In this document: positions 1 to 8,489 of the stretch, piece after piece | How positions within the stretch are numbered: the first letter of the stretch is position 1 | How the letters are laid out: each line of letters starts with the position of its first letter | Made by a program: the position numbers and the translations under genes | DNA from: Streptomyces sp. AC555_RSS877 | Lineage (GTDB): Bacteria > Actinomycetota > Actinomycetes > Streptomycetales > Streptomycetaceae | Assembly (NCBI RefSeq): GCF_019049245.1 | Contig: NZ_JAGMUK010000022.1 | Location: 102,960-166,959 of the forward strand | Reading direction: 5' to 3' | Length of the DNA: 64,000 nt | Notes under the pieces: model-generated | What the model saw: only the letters and a program-made list of their open reading frames with translations | Databases searched by the model: none | Told to the model about the DNA's origin: nothing

Positions 1-72
1 GCCGCGGAGACCAAGTCGCCCTAGCCGCACATGGGTGGTCCCGCGCGGGACAGCGTCCTGCCCTACCGACTT

Positions 73-756
73 TCACCGACCTTGAACGATCGAGTCGTAA
101 AGGCGCGCGCCCGCCTCGTGCAAGGCTTCGGCCCGTTCCCGCTTGTCGCCCAGACCGACAGAGAAGTTCACGCCCATCGGCCGCATCACCTGCACCACGG
201 GATCCTCGAACTCGCCGAAGTGCTCGGCCAGCTCAAGGGTGACGTACCCGTGGACCAGACTCCACAACTGGGCGGCTATGACTTCAGGTTCCTGCCGCTC
301 GGCCCTGCCCGAGTCCACGAGCCGTCGACATGCCGCGGTGATATGGACGTGGGCATCCCGGAAGGCCGGCGAATGTCCGCTCAAGCGAAGGTCCGCGTCC
401 GACAGCGGCCGGTACGTCGCACGAGTGGGCAGGCCGAACATCAGGTCGTACAGGTGAGGGTTCTCGTGGGCCACTCGGCGGCAGGTCAAAGCCATGGCGA
501 AGAGATCCGCGATCGGATCATCCGTCACCGGCACCTGGGCGAACGCCGCGCCGAGCTCCCTGAAGCCGTGGTCGGCGACGGCGCGCATCAGTTCGGGGAT
601 CCCACCGAAGTGGCCGTAGACGACCATCGTCGACAGCCCGCTCGCGGACGCCACCGTACGCGCCTTGATGGCCGACGGCCCCTGTTCGGCCAGCAGGCCG
701 ACAGCGGCTCGCACAAGCCGCTCCGGTGCGTCATCGAGCCTCGGCCGCCCTGCCAT
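73..756 (-). CDS. TetR family regulator (227 aa)
   Basis: This is a TetR-type repressor with an N-terminal helix-turn-helix (residues about 8-55, including the LSTMVVYGHFG recognition-helix region) and a C-terminal ligand domain containing the HGYVTLEL stretch typical of WHG/TetR_C domains. It is transcribed divergently from the enoyl-CoA hydratase/hydrolase/acyl-CoA ligase operon that starts at 968. The 211-bp gap holds a small palindrome at 790-802, so local control of that operon is the natural inference. The ligand is unknown and could be an acyl-CoA or a hydrophobic acid. The start is the ATG followed by AGRPRLDD, a common TetR N-terminus. Confidence 0.88.
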   Translation of the reverse strand: MAGRPRLDDAPERLVRAAVGLLAEQGPSAIKARTVASASGLSTMVVYGHFGGIPELMRAVADHGFRELGAAFAQVPVTDDPIADLFAMALTCRRVAHENPHLYDLMFGLPTRATYRPLSDADLRLSGHSPAFRDAHVHITAACRRLVDSGRAERQEPEVIAAQLWSLVHGYVTLELAEHFGEFEDPVVQVMRPMGVNFSVGLGDKRERAEALHEAGARLYDSIVQGR

Positions 757-789
757 GCCTCTCGCGCCTCCACCATTGACACTCTTGAA

Positions 790-802
790 ATAACTTGGTT
801 AT
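790..802. promoter_or_regulatory. Candidate TetR operator
   Basis: ATAAC-TTG-GTTAT is a perfect 5-bp inverted repeat in an AT-rich island between the divergent TetR gene (start 756) and the operon starting at 968. Its position fits a binding site for the adjacent TetR protein. It is short, so chance cannot be excluded. Confidence 0.45.
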
Positions 803-967
803 GTAACTCGTCACGGCAATAGTACACATCTCGAGCGACGTGCCGTTTCGGACACGGGCGCGCCTCCCCGGACGGGCTTTCACGCACTGTCCCAGATTCC
901 TGGCGCCGGCAGCCCCTCCCTCACTCGCTTTGCACTCCCCCATGAACCCAGCACGGGAGCAGAATCC

Positions 968-1942
968 ATGCCATACAAAGACAAGGGTCATCTGGAGATC
1001 GAGGACCGCGGAGCCGTCCTTGTCGTCCGGGTCGACGGCGGCCCGCACCAGTTGTTCGGCCTCGACATCGCCCATCAGCTGGACAAGCTGGTGACCCGGG
1101 TCGACCGCGATCCGAGCATCCGTGCCGTCGTCTTCACCGGGGCACACCCCGAGCGGTTCGTCAGCCATGCCGCGGTCCGGTGGCTGCAGGAAGAGGGCGC
1201 CGCGAGCCCGACGGTCGGCCGACGCGGTGCCGCCGCCGTCGTACGCATGGCGAAGCACGTGGACCGGTCCCGGGTCCTCGGGGCACTCATGCGCAGGACC
1301 CCGATGCGGGGTGCCCTCCAGCTGGAGCGTCTGCACACGACCTTCCTCCGGATGAACGCCAGCGGTGTCCTCTTCGTCGCCGCGCTCAACGGTTCGGCTC
1401 TCGGCCTCGGCGCCGAGTTCGCCTGGGCCTGCGATCTGCGGGTCATGGCCGACGGGGACTTCTTCATCGGCCAGCCCGAAATCCTCCTCGGCATCATCCC
1501 GGGCGGAGGCGGCACCCAGCGGCTGACCCGCCTGATCGGCACCCACCGGTCCCTGGCCGCGATCCTCGAAGGCAAGCCGTTCACGCCCGCGGAAGCGCTC
1601 GCCAACGGGGCGGTCGACAAGGTCGTACCCCAGGACAAGGTCGTCGCGCAGGCGGTCGAGCTCGCAGAGCACTTCGGCCGGCGGTCGAAGGGGTCGGTCG
1701 CGGCCGCCAAGAGGTCGATATACCTCGGCGGCTCGATGCCCCTGGAGGACGGACTCCACGTCGAACGCGCCGAGTTCTTCACCCGAGTCATGTCGAAGGA
1801 CGGCCAGGAACTGATGCTCGACTACATGAAGACGACGGACGTCACCGGCGAGCTCCCGCTCTACAACCCGGACACCTACGCCCAGGCGCTCGCCTCGGGC
1901 AGCGTGCCCGGGCACCGCTCGACGAAGACGACGCGGCGGTGA
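968..1942 (+). CDS. Enoyl-CoA hydratase/isomerase family protein (324 aa)
   Basis: This crotonase-fold protein should act on an acyl-CoA thioester in the cytosol. The oxyanion-hole segment NGSALGLGAEFAWACD (about residue 140) and the catalytic-Glu segment QPEILLGIIPGGGGTQ (about 175) are both present, so it looks active. It is longer than a typical 260-aa hydratase because of an insertion at about residues 65-110 and a C-terminal tail. It is the first gene of an operon: a hydrolase follows after 7 bp and an acyl-CoA ligase overlaps that. The set suggests activation and beta-oxidation-like breakdown of a carboxylic acid of unknown identity. Confidence 0.85.
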   Translation: MPYKDKGHLEIEDRGAVLVVRVDGGPHQLFGLDIAHQLDKLVTRVDRDPSIRAVVFTGAHPERFVSHAAVRWLQEEGAASPTVGRRGAAAVVRMAKHVDRSRVLGALMRRTPMRGALQLERLHTTFLRMNASGVLFVAALNGSALGLGAEFAWACDLRVMADGDFFIGQPEILLGIIPGGGGTQRLTRLIGTHRSLAAILEGKPFTPAEALANGAVDKVVPQDKVVAQAVELAEHFGRRSKGSVAAAKRSIYLGGSMPLEDGLHVERAEFFTRVMSKDGQELMLDYMKTTDVTGELPLYNPDTYAQALASGSVPGHRSTKTTRR

Positions 1943-1949
1943 GCAGACG

Positions 1950-2870
1950 ATGACCACTGCGCACTCCTTCACCCGCCACGACATCACCTTCCCCTCCGGC
2001 GACAGCACCTGTGCCGGATGGCTCTACCTCCCGACCGGCGTCACCTCCCCGCCCGTCGTCATCCTCGGGCACGGCCTCGGCGCCACCCGCGAGATGCGCC
2101 TGGACGCCTTCGCCGAGCGTTTCGCTCAGGCCGGCATCGCCGCCGTGGCCTTCACCTACCGGCACTTCGGCGACAGCGGCGGCCACCCGCGCCAGCTCCT
2201 GTCGATCAAGCGTCAGCTCGCCGACTGGGACGCCGCCATCGCCTACGTCAAGGCCCGCCCTGACGTCGACCGCTCCCGCATCGCGGTGTGGGGCAGCTCC
2301 TTCGGCGGAGGCCACGCCATCACCGTCGCCTCTCGGCATCCCGAACTGCGCGCGGCCGTGTCCCAGTGCCCGTTCACCGATGGTCTCGCCTCCGCGCTCG
2401 CGCTCGGCCCGGTCGCCTCGCTCAAAATGACCCCCGTGCTCGCTCGGGACATGGCGGCCAGAGTGCGCGGCAAGGCACCCGCGATGGTTCCCATCGCCTC
2501 CGCCCCCGGTTCGCCGGCCCTCATGAACGCCCCTGACGCCCTGCCCGGCTACCAGGCGCTCCAGCCGCCCGGCACGACATTCCGCAACGAGGTGGCGGCA
2601 CGGGTCATTCCGACCATCGCTACCTACCGGCCTGGGCGTGCCGCGAAGAAGGTCGCCATGCCGATCCTCTTCTGCGTCAGCAACACCGACTCCGTCACAC
2701 CTCCCGCCCAGACCCTCCGGTACGCGCGCACCGCACCCCGGGGAGAGATCAAGAGGTACGACGCCGGCCACTTCGACTTCTACACCGGCGAGACCTTCGA
2801 GGCCCTGGTTCGCGACCAGATCGAGTTCCTCACCCGGCAGTTGCACCCCGCGCCGGTATCGACTCCTTGA
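1950..2870 (+). CDS. Alpha/beta hydrolase (306 aa)
   Basis: This serine hydrolase has the nucleophile elbow GSSFGG (Ser117) and an HG oxyanion motif at residues 41-42. A late Asp (FCVSNTDSV) and a late His (YDAGHFDFY) complete a plausible triad. It resembles the dienelactone-hydrolase/acetyl-xylan-esterase-like group of cytosolic hydrolases. It lies 7 bp after the enoyl-CoA hydratase gene, and its TGA stop overlaps the possible TTG start of the acyl-CoA ligase, so the three are probably co-transcribed. It may hydrolyse an ester or a ring-opened intermediate of the same pathway; the substrate cannot be deduced. Confidence 0.85.
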   Translation: MTTAHSFTRHDITFPSGDSTCAGWLYLPTGVTSPPVVILGHGLGATREMRLDAFAERFAQAGIAAVAFTYRHFGDSGGHPRQLLSIKRQLADWDAAIAYVKARPDVDRSRIAVWGSSFGGGHAITVASRHPELRAAVSQCPFTDGLASALALGPVASLKMTPVLARDMAARVRGKAPAMVPIASAPGSPALMNAPDALPGYQALQPPGTTFRNEVAARVIPTIATYRPGRAAKKVAMPILFCVSNTDSVTPPAQTLRYARTAPRGEIKRYDAGHFDFYTGETFEALVRDQIEFLTRQLHPAPVSTP

Positions 2871-4372
2871 CCGGATCGCACAACACCGAGACAGGTACGC
2901 CCGCCATGAACTTCGCTTCACTGCCCGACCGTCGCGCCGCTCTCGACCCCGATGGGGCAGCGGTCTCGGACGGGCGCCAGTCACTCACCAACGCTCAGTT
3001 GCTGGACCGCGTCCGTGCGGCAGCGCGTCAGCTCCAGGACCTCGGCATCGGTCACGGCGATGTGGTGGCCCTCAAGCTGACGAACCGCATCGAGTTCGTG
3101 CTGCTGTTGTTCGCCGCCTGGCGGATCGGCGCTACCATCACGCCGGTCAACCCGAGCATGACCGACGTCGAGGTGGACCGGCAGGTCAAGGACTCCGGTG
3201 CGCGTCTGCTGGTGGTCGAAGACCGCGAGGCGCCCGTCACGGACGGTACTGCCGTACTCGCCGTCGGCGCACTGCACACGGAAGGGGCGAGTTCGGATCA
3301 CACACCGCATGTGGACTCGTCCGTGCTGGCTCTTCTCATATACACCAGCGGCACCACCGGGACGCCCAAGGGCGTGATGCTGGACCACGCCAACATCGAC
3401 GCCATGACGGAGATGGGCCGCCTGTCCCTGGACATCGGGCCCGCCGACCGGTGCCTGCTGATCCTGCCGCTCTTCCACGTCAACGGCATCGTGGTCAGCA
3501 TTCTCACGCCTCTTCTCGCGGGGGCGAGCGTCGTCATCGCGGGCCGCCGGTTCGACCCGCACAGCTTCTTCGACCTCGTCGAGCAGGAGCGCCCCACCTT
3601 CTTCAGCGCCGTGCCGACGATCTACAGCATGCTCGCTGCGCTCCCGGACGACGTGCGGCCCGACACATCGTCGCTGAGGTTCGGAGTCTGTGGCGCCGCA
3701 CCTGCCTCCGCCGAGCTGCTGAACCGGTTCGAAGCCCGGTACGGGTTCCCTCTTGTCGAGGGGTACGGCTTGTCCGAAGGAACCTGCGGGTCCACCGTCA
3801 ACCCCGTCGCGGGCCCGCGACGTGCCGGCACCGTGGGACTTCCCTTCCCCGGCCAGGAGATTCGGATCGTCGACGCCGAAGGTACCGAGGTGGGGCCGGG
3901 CACGGACGGTGAGGTCCTCGTGAAGGGCCCCAACGTCATGCGTGGCTATCTCGGCCGCCCCGAGGAAACGGCCAGAGTCATCGTCGACGGCTGGTTGCAC
4001 ACGGGCGATGTGGGTCACCTCGACGCCGAGGGCTATCTGACCCTGGTCGGGCGCTCGAAGGACATGATCATCCGTGGTGGGGAGAACATCTACCCCAAGG
4101 AGATCGAGGACGTCCTCACAGGCGACCCGTCGGTGCTCGAAGCCGCCGTGATCGGCGTACCCGACGAGAAGTGGGGAGAGGTGGTCGTGGCCTACATACA
4201 GCCGCGACCAGGCGTGGCCGTCGATCTGACGGCGCTGCGGGAGCTCTGTGCGCGCAGCCTCACCGGCTTCAAGCGTCCGACCGACTTCTTCGTGGTGGAG
4301 GCCATAGCGAAGAACGCGGTCGGGAAGATCGACAAAGCCTCCTTGCGCGCTGCCCACGTCGCGGTTTCCTGA
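2867..4372 (+). CDS. Acyl-CoA synthetase, AMP-binding (501 aa)
   Basis: This ANL-superfamily ligase adenylates a carboxylate and transfers it to CoA. The P-loop motif YTSGTTGTPKG lies at about residues 158-168. The A8 hinge region GRSKDMIIRGGENIYPKEIE and the C-terminal catalytic lysine in KNAVGKIDK are intact. The TTG at 2867 overlaps the preceding stop codon, but the ATG at 2906, which begins MNFASLPDRR, is an equally good start. It is the third gene of the TetR-linked operon and presumably supplies the CoA thioester for the enoyl-CoA hydratase. It resembles FadD-like or long/medium-chain fatty acid ligases, but substrate specificity is not readable. Confidence 0.88.
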   Translation: MTGSHNTETGTPAMNFASLPDRRAALDPDGAAVSDGRQSLTNAQLLDRVRAAARQLQDLGIGHGDVVALKLTNRIEFVLLLFAAWRIGATITPVNPSMTDVEVDRQVKDSGARLLVVEDREAPVTDGTAVLAVGALHTEGASSDHTPHVDSSVLALLIYTSGTTGTPKGVMLDHANIDAMTEMGRLSLDIGPADRCLLILPLFHVNGIVVSILTPLLAGASVVIAGRRFDPHSFFDLVEQERPTFFSAVPTIYSMLAALPDDVRPDTSSLRFGVCGAAPASAELLNRFEARYGFPLVEGYGLSEGTCGSTVNPVAGPRRAGTVGLPFPGQEIRIVDAEGTEVGPGTDGEVLVKGPNVMRGYLGRPEETARVIVDGWLHTGDVGHLDAEGYLTLVGRSKDMIIRGGENIYPKEIEDVLTGDPSVLEAAVIGVPDEKWGEVVVAYIQPRPGVAVDLTALRELCARSLTGFKRPTDFFVVEAIAKNAVGKIDKASLRAAHVAVS

Positions 4373-4474
4373 GATTCACCACGCGCCGAGCCTGGATGCC
4401 CAGGCAGCGCCTATCCGACAGCGCGGCCGCGGGGACGCTTCGGCGGGTGTCCCGGTCTCGGCCAGGATCTGACT

Positions 4475-4512
4475 GAGGGGCGGCCCAACCGGAAGCAACT
4501 GGGCCGCCCCTC
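4475..4512. terminator. Bidirectional hairpin terminator
   Basis: GAGGGGCGGCCCA pairs perfectly with TGGGCCGCCCCTC across a 12-nt loop. It sits between the convergent ends of the acyl-CoA ligase (4372) and the dehalogenase-like gene (4601). It has no clear U-tract, as is usual in high-GC actinobacteria. Confidence 0.75.
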
Positions 4513-4600
4513 GGTCCGGGAGGCTGCTCGGACGACTTGCCCCGGCCGGCCAGTGAGACTGTGGACCCGCAGGGGCGCCGCTCTCGTCACGGTGGCAGGG

Positions 4601-5473
4601 TCACCGACTCGCCTCGACGGCCAGGAACGACCGCAAATGGCCCAGCAGCGCCTCCGGTTGCTCTTCGGGGATGAAGTGGCCGCACTCCGGGATTTCTGCT
4701 CCGGTGACGTCGTCCGCGTAGGCGCGCCAGATCTCCAGCGTCGGCAGGCGGGAGGGCAGCCCTGCGGAACCCCAGAGCGCCAGTACCGGCATGGTGAGGC
4801 GGCGGTCCTCGGCGGCGTCGATGTCGTCGAGGGCGACGTCCTGCTCCATGGCGCGGTAGTCGTCGAAACTCGCGCGCATGGCACCCGGGCGGGAGAAGGC
4901 TCGGACATATCCGTCGACCGCTTCGGGTGTCAGCCCGTGGCGGTTATAGGTCCACCGCTCGAAGAAGTACTCGAGATACCCGCGTATGTCGTGCCCCACG
5001 AGCCGCTCGGGAAGGTCGGGCTGCATCTGGAACAGCCAGTGCCAGTACCCGGAGGCGAGCGAGGCGTCCAGTCGGCGGAACATCTCCCGGGTCGGCACGA
5101 TGTCGAGCACAGCCAGCCGTTCCACCTGGTCGGGGCGGTCCAGCGCCCAGCGGTGCCCCACGCGGGCGCCCCGGTCGTGACCCACGACGGCGGTCGTCTC
5201 GAAGCCGAGTGCTTCGACGAGGCCCGCCATGTCGGCGGCCATCCGCCGCTTGTCGTATCCGGTCGAGGGCTTGTCGCTCAGGCCGTAGCCACGCAGGTCG
5301 GGTGCCACAACGGTGTGGTCGGCGGCAAGATCCGCCAGCACCGGCTGCCAGCAGTCGGAGGTCTGCGGCCAGCCGTGGAGCAGGACGAGCAGAGGACCGG
5401 ATCCCGCTCGGAGGTAGTGCAGGCGAACCCCGTCCACCTGCGTCACGCCCGTGGTCGCGGTGGGCTGTCCCAT
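4601..5473 (-). CDS. Alpha/beta hydrolase, haloacetate dehalogenase/epoxide hydrolase type (290 aa)
   Basis: The nucleophile position reads VVGHDRGARVGHR, giving an Asp nucleophile (Asp100) followed by Arg, not Ser. This is the hallmark of haloacetate dehalogenases and soluble epoxide hydrolases. HGWPQT at about residues 33-38 supplies the oxyanion motif, and His266 in ECGHFIPEE is the catalytic base. The start is the ATG at 5473 (MGQPTATTGV). An upstream in-frame extension runs into the insertion sequence and is not real coding. The IS at 5508 lies only 35 bp upstream of the start codon and has probably displaced the native promoter. Confidence 0.85.
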   Translation of the reverse strand: MGQPTATTGVTQVDGVRLHYLRAGSGPLLVLLHGWPQTSDCWQPVLADLAADHTVVAPDLRGYGLSDKPSTGYDKRRMAADMAGLVEALGFETTAVVGHDRGARVGHRWALDRPDQVERLAVLDIVPTREMFRRLDASLASGYWHWLFQMQPDLPERLVGHDIRGYLEYFFERWTYNRHGLTPEAVDGYVRAFSRPGAMRASFDDYRAMEQDVALDDIDAAEDRRLTMPVLALWGSAGLPSRLPTLEIWRAYADDVTGAEIPECGHFIPEEQPEALLGHLRSFLAVEASR

Positions 5474-5513
5474 GGCTGCGCCTCCCCGGCACGAACTAAC
5501 CCTCTTAGAACTC

Positions 5514-5983
5514 CTAACAAAGTGAGAGGTTGACCAGTCGGCGCCAGCAGATGATGCCGCAGGCCAGGCTGAGGAAAGCTTCGTGGATGTCGTCGCGGAT
5601 CTCCCAGCGGATGCGCAGTCGGCGGAACCAGTGCAGCAGTGCAAAGCTCTGCTCGACCACCCAGCGGTGCACACCCAGTCCGGAACCGTGCTCGACGCCG
5701 CGCCGCGCGATGACCGGGGTGATTCCCAGGGCCCGCACCTGCTTGCGGTACTTGTCGTGGTCGTAGCCGCGGTCGGCGTAGAGCGCGACCGGTCGTTGTC
5801 GGGGCCGCCCGCGTCGGCCACGTACGGGCGGGACGGCCTGGATCAGGGGGATGAGCTGGGTGACGTCGTTGCGGTTCCCGCCGGTCAGCGATACCGCCAG
5901 CGGGATGCCGTGCCCTTCGGTGATCAGATGGTGCTTGGAGCCTGTTCGGGCACGGTCGACCGGGCTCGGTCCTGTTTTGGGCC
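5514..5983 (-). CDS. IS5-family transposase, C-terminal part (orfB frame)
   Basis: This frame carries the rest of the DDE transposase: GSKHHLITEGHGIPLAVSL, the second Asp in ALYADRGYD, and the RRWVVEQSFALLHWFRRLR block with the catalytic Glu. It probably has no independent start and is read by -1 slippage from orfA near 5975-5981. The stop codon lies inside the left terminal repeat. Confidence 0.85.
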
Positions 5984-6340
5984 TCCTTTGAGCGCCCTGA
6001 CGTGCGAGCCGTCGATCACCGCCCTCGACCAGTCCAGCGCGCCGGCGGCGTTCAGCTCGGCCAGGAGCGACTCGTGCAGACGCTGCCAGACTCCCGCGTC
6101 GTTCCAGTCGCGCAGGCGCCGCCAGCAGGTCATGCCGGAGCCGAAGCCCAGCTCCTGGGGCAAGAACTCCCACGGAATACCCGTGTACAGCACGAACAGG
6201 ATGCCCGACAGCACCTTCCGGTCGTCCAGACGCTTGCGCCCCGGGTGATGTGTGCGACGCGGCACAACCGGCAGCAACGGCTCGATCCGCGCCCACAGCT
6301 CATCCGCCACGATCCACGGCGGCTCTTCACCCCTTCTCAT
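5924..6340 (-). CDS. IS5-family transposase, N-terminal part (orfA, 138 aa)
   Basis: This is the N-terminal transposase half, with the IS5 hallmarks LWARIEPLLP, GRKRLDDRKVLSGILFVL and GIPWEFLPQELGFGSG. The DDE motif begins in SRAVIDGSH. The frame ends after a slippery CCCAAAA heptamer (minus strand, at 5975-5981), where a -1 shift would continue into orfB. The expected product is therefore an OrfAB fusion made by programmed frameshifting, as known for this IS group. Confidence 0.88.
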   Translation of the reverse strand: MRRGEEPPWIVADELWARIEPLLPVVPRRTHHPGRKRLDDRKVLSGILFVLYTGIPWEFLPQELGFGSGMTCWRRLRDWNDAGVWQRLHESLLAELNAAGALDWSRAVIDGSHVRALKGGPKQDRARSTVPEQAPSTI

Positions 6341-6425
6341 GTGCAGGCTAACAACCCATCAGACGCCACCATTCCAAGGCAAGTTGCGACTTTTTGTTAG
6401 GAGTTCTTAGGGGGTTAAACCTAAC

Positions 6426-6764
6426 GTGCAGAATGAAGGCGTGGCAACGGACGACACGTGGATCTGGGACGGCGGGCGGGTCTGTCTGGACTTCACCAAC
6501 ACCCTCCGCCACCGGTGGCGACCCACGCCGGGGGAGACGCTCCGGAACCCGGGCGATCTCACCCTCTGGCTTCAGCGGGCCGGACTGCTCGCACCGGGCA
6601 TCCCGGATCCCGTGTGCGGCGCGGACACATGCGCCCTGCGCTTCCTGGACCGCTCCCCCGCCCACAACCGCCGCTGGTGCTCGATGTCCCGCTGCGGCAA
6701 CCGCACCAAAGTCCGCCTCCACCAGGCCCGAGCCAGACGGAGTGAGCGCACCCCGGCGGACTGA
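6426..6764 (+). CDS. CGNR zinc-finger regulator, internally shortened (112 aa)
   Basis: The N-terminus (GGRVCLDFTNTLRHRW) matches the start of ABATE-domain regulators, and the C-terminus has the CGNR zinc finger (WCSMSRCGNRTKVRLHQAR). Family members are usually about 180-200 aa. Here roughly 70-80 residues between the two blocks are missing, with LLAPGIPDP joined directly to CGADTCALRF. The frame is kept, so a small protein could be made, but it lacks most of the ligand domain. The GTG start lies 20 bp from the IS5 element. It is probably the original regulator of the divergent dehalogenase-like gene and may be non-functional. Confidence 0.7.
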   Translation: MQNEGVATDDTWIWDGGRVCLDFTNTLRHRWRPTPGETLRNPGDLTLWLQRAGLLAPGIPDPVCGADTCALRFLDRSPAHNRRWCSMSRCGNRTKVRLHQARARRSERTPAD

Positions 6765-6798
6765 GCCCACCCGGACTCCTGCCGCCACCGCACTCAGC

Positions 6799-7308
6799 TC
6801 ACTCCGCGGGCCTCAGACGAAATGCGGGGCCGGGGACACTCTCGATGTCCTCCGCCTGCACGGCGTGGCCGCGTTCGCAGCGGATCTGGGCATCGACGTG
6901 CGCACCGCATCCTCGGTGTCGCGTCAGTACGGCCGGGCCCTCCGGGTCGGCGCGGTAGCGGTCGCCCCACTGCAGGAGCCCCATCACGGCCGGGACCAGA
7001 TCCACGCCCTTCGGTGTGATCACGTACTTCGGCCGGCTCCGCGAGCCCGGTTCCTTGTAGGTCTCGGTGGCCAGGATCCCTTCCTCGACAAGCATCCGAA
7101 GCCGTGCCGCGAGAAGGTTCCGGGGACAGCCGAGGACGCGTTCGAAGTCGCTGAAGCGGGACGAGCCGTACCAGACCTCGCGCAGGATGAGGATCGTCCA
7201 CTTCTCACCCACGACCTCAAGGGTCCGGGCGATCGAGCAGTTCGACATGTCCCGGTCGAGTCGGGTATCCATGCCGGCGTCCTGAAGAGCTTCGATCCTC
7301 GCATCCAT
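6799..7308 (-). CDS. HxlR family regulator (169 aa)
   Basis: This is a winged-helix HxlR/DUF24 protein with the family signatures NCSIARTLEVVGEKWTILILRE (residues about 22-43), RFSDFERVLGCPRNLL and LVPAVMGLLQWGDRY. It has Cys23 at the position equivalent to the redox-sensing Cys of YodB/HypR proteins. It is divergent from the MDR oxidoreductase at 7411. The shared promoter contains TACT-N5-AGTA, close to known HxlR boxes, so it probably controls that enzyme in response to electrophiles or quinones (inference). Confidence 0.87.
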   Translation of the reverse strand: MDARIEALQDAGMDTRLDRDMSNCSIARTLEVVGEKWTILILREVWYGSSRFSDFERVLGCPRNLLAARLRMLVEEGILATETYKEPGSRSRPKYVITPKGVDLVPAVMGLLQWGDRYRADPEGPAVLTRHRGCGAHVDAQIRCERGHAVQAEDIESVPGPAFRLRPAE

Positions 7309-7331
7309 GGGGTGATTCTAACCCGACGTGA

Positions 7332-7369
7332 GTTTACTTTTCTATACTCAGCGAGTAGCGTCATGACCA
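7332..7369 (+). promoter_or_regulatory. Promoter element with TACT-N5-AGTA box (copy 1)
   Basis: A 38-bp stretch upstream of the MDR gene at 7411 contains TACTCAGCGAGTA, a perfect 5-bp inverted repeat around AGC. About 34 of 38 bases recur upstream of the esterase gene at 20463. Position and half-sites suggest an operator for the divergent HxlR protein. Confidence 0.65.
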
Positions 7370-7410
7370 CACGCAGGCGACCGAGAAGATCACGTGGAAA
7401 GGCGGCCGGC

Positions 7411-8424
7411 ATGAAGGCATTCGTCGTCGAGAAGTACGGCAAGGACGGCGTGCGCGCCGCCGAGGTACCCGAGCCCAGCGTCGGTGACCGCGATGTTCTG
7501 GTCAGGGTGAGCGCCGCGAGCATCAACCCGCTGGACAAGATGGTCCGTAACGGGGAGTTCAAGCAGCTGTTGAAGTACAAGCCTCCGTTCGTACTCGGTC
7601 ATGACGTGGCCGGCGTCGTGACGCGGGTCGGTTCCGCCGTGCGCGGCCTCGAGGTCGGCGACGAGGTCTACGCCCGTCCGCGCGACCTGCGGATCGGAGG
7701 CTTCGCGGAGTACATCGCGATCGACATGGACGACGTCGCGCCCAAGCCGGCGTCGCTCACCCCGCAGGAGGCGGCCGCGGTGCCGCTGGTGGCCCTGGCC
7801 GCCTGGCAGATCCTCGTAGACCAGGCCCATGTGAAGCCGGGTCAGAAGGTGCTCGTCCACGCCGGTGCCGGCGGTCTCGGATCGACGGTCATCCAGCTCG
7901 CCAAACACCTCGGTGCCACCGTGGCGACGACCGCGAGCACTGATTCCGAGAAACTGGTCCGAAGCCTCGGTGCCGACGTCGTCGTCGACTACACCAAGGA
8001 GGACTTCTCCAAGGAGCTGTCCGGCTACGACCTGGTGCTGGACGCCGTGGGCGGGGCGAACCTGGAGAAGTCGCTGACCGTGCTGAAGCCCGGCGGCCTG
8101 GCTGTCAGCGTCGTGGGCCCGCCGGACGCCGGGTTCGCCAGGCAGCTCGGCGCCCCCTCCTTCATGGGGCTGGTCATGAACGTGCTCAGCCGCAAGATCC
8201 GCAAGCGGGCGAAGGCCCTGGGCGTTCGCTACCAGTTCTTCTTCATGCAGGCCAATGGCTACCAGTTGCGCGAGCTCGGCGCCCTCTACGACAGCGGGAA
8301 GCTCCGCCCGGTCATCGACAGCACCTTCCCGTTCGATCGGACGCTCGAGGCGATGGCGTACGTCGAGCAAGGTCGCACCAAGGCCGGCAAGGTCGTGGTC
8401 TCGATGACGCCCGACAGCAACTGA
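7411..8424 (+). CDS. NADPH:quinone oxidoreductase-like MDR protein (337 aa)
   Basis: This is a medium-chain dehydrogenase/reductase of the zinc-free quinone-reductase type. It has a GroES-like domain (about 1-120, with NPLDKMVRNGEFKQ and GHDVAGVV) and a Rossmann domain with the dinucleotide motif HAGAGGLGS (about 150). The start is the ATG after GGCGGCCGGC, giving MKAFVVEKYG. It probably reduces quinones or enones with NADPH. It is about the same length and clearly paralogous to the gene at 16456-17451. It is divergent from an HxlR regulator, and redox or electrophile control is inferred. Confidence 0.88.
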   Translation: MKAFVVEKYGKDGVRAAEVPEPSVGDRDVLVRVSAASINPLDKMVRNGEFKQLLKYKPPFVLGHDVAGVVTRVGSAVRGLEVGDEVYARPRDLRIGGFAEYIAIDMDDVAPKPASLTPQEAAAVPLVALAAWQILVDQAHVKPGQKVLVHAGAGGLGSTVIQLAKHLGATVATTASTDSEKLVRSLGADVVVDYTKEDFSKELSGYDLVLDAVGGANLEKSLTVLKPGGLAVSVVGPPDAGFARQLGAPSFMGLVMNVLSRKIRKRAKALGVRYQFFFMQANGYQLRELGALYDSGKLRPVIDSTFPFDRTLEAMAYVEQGRTKAGKVVVSMTPDSN

Positions 8425-8489
8425 GATCAGGCCGGCCACACGGCATCCTCCTGGCATGATCACGCGGGGCACGACGACGCGACGGCAGG

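Larger units (their letters stand above)
5508..6406. mobile_element. IS5-family insertion sequence, 899 bp, complete
   Basis: Perfect terminal inverted repeats GAACTCCTAACAAA (5508-5521) and TTTGTTAGGAGTTC (6393-6406) bound the element. A TTA target duplication flanks it at 5505-5507 and 6407-6409. Inside are two overlapping transposase frames on the minus strand. Length, TIRs, 3-bp target duplication and orfA/orfB layout match the IS427 subgroup of IS5. Intact ends and duplication suggest recent insertion. It separates the dehalogenase-like gene from the divergent CGNR regulator gene. Confidence 0.92.

Noticed and set aside
38..51. GTCCCGCGCGGGAC palindrome near the left edge
   Set aside because: Short and purely GC; with no visible upstream gene its role as terminator cannot be supported.
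31..822. 263-codon plus-strand frame opposite the first TetR gene
   Set aside because: The minus strand encodes a standard TetR protein; the plus frame has no family features.
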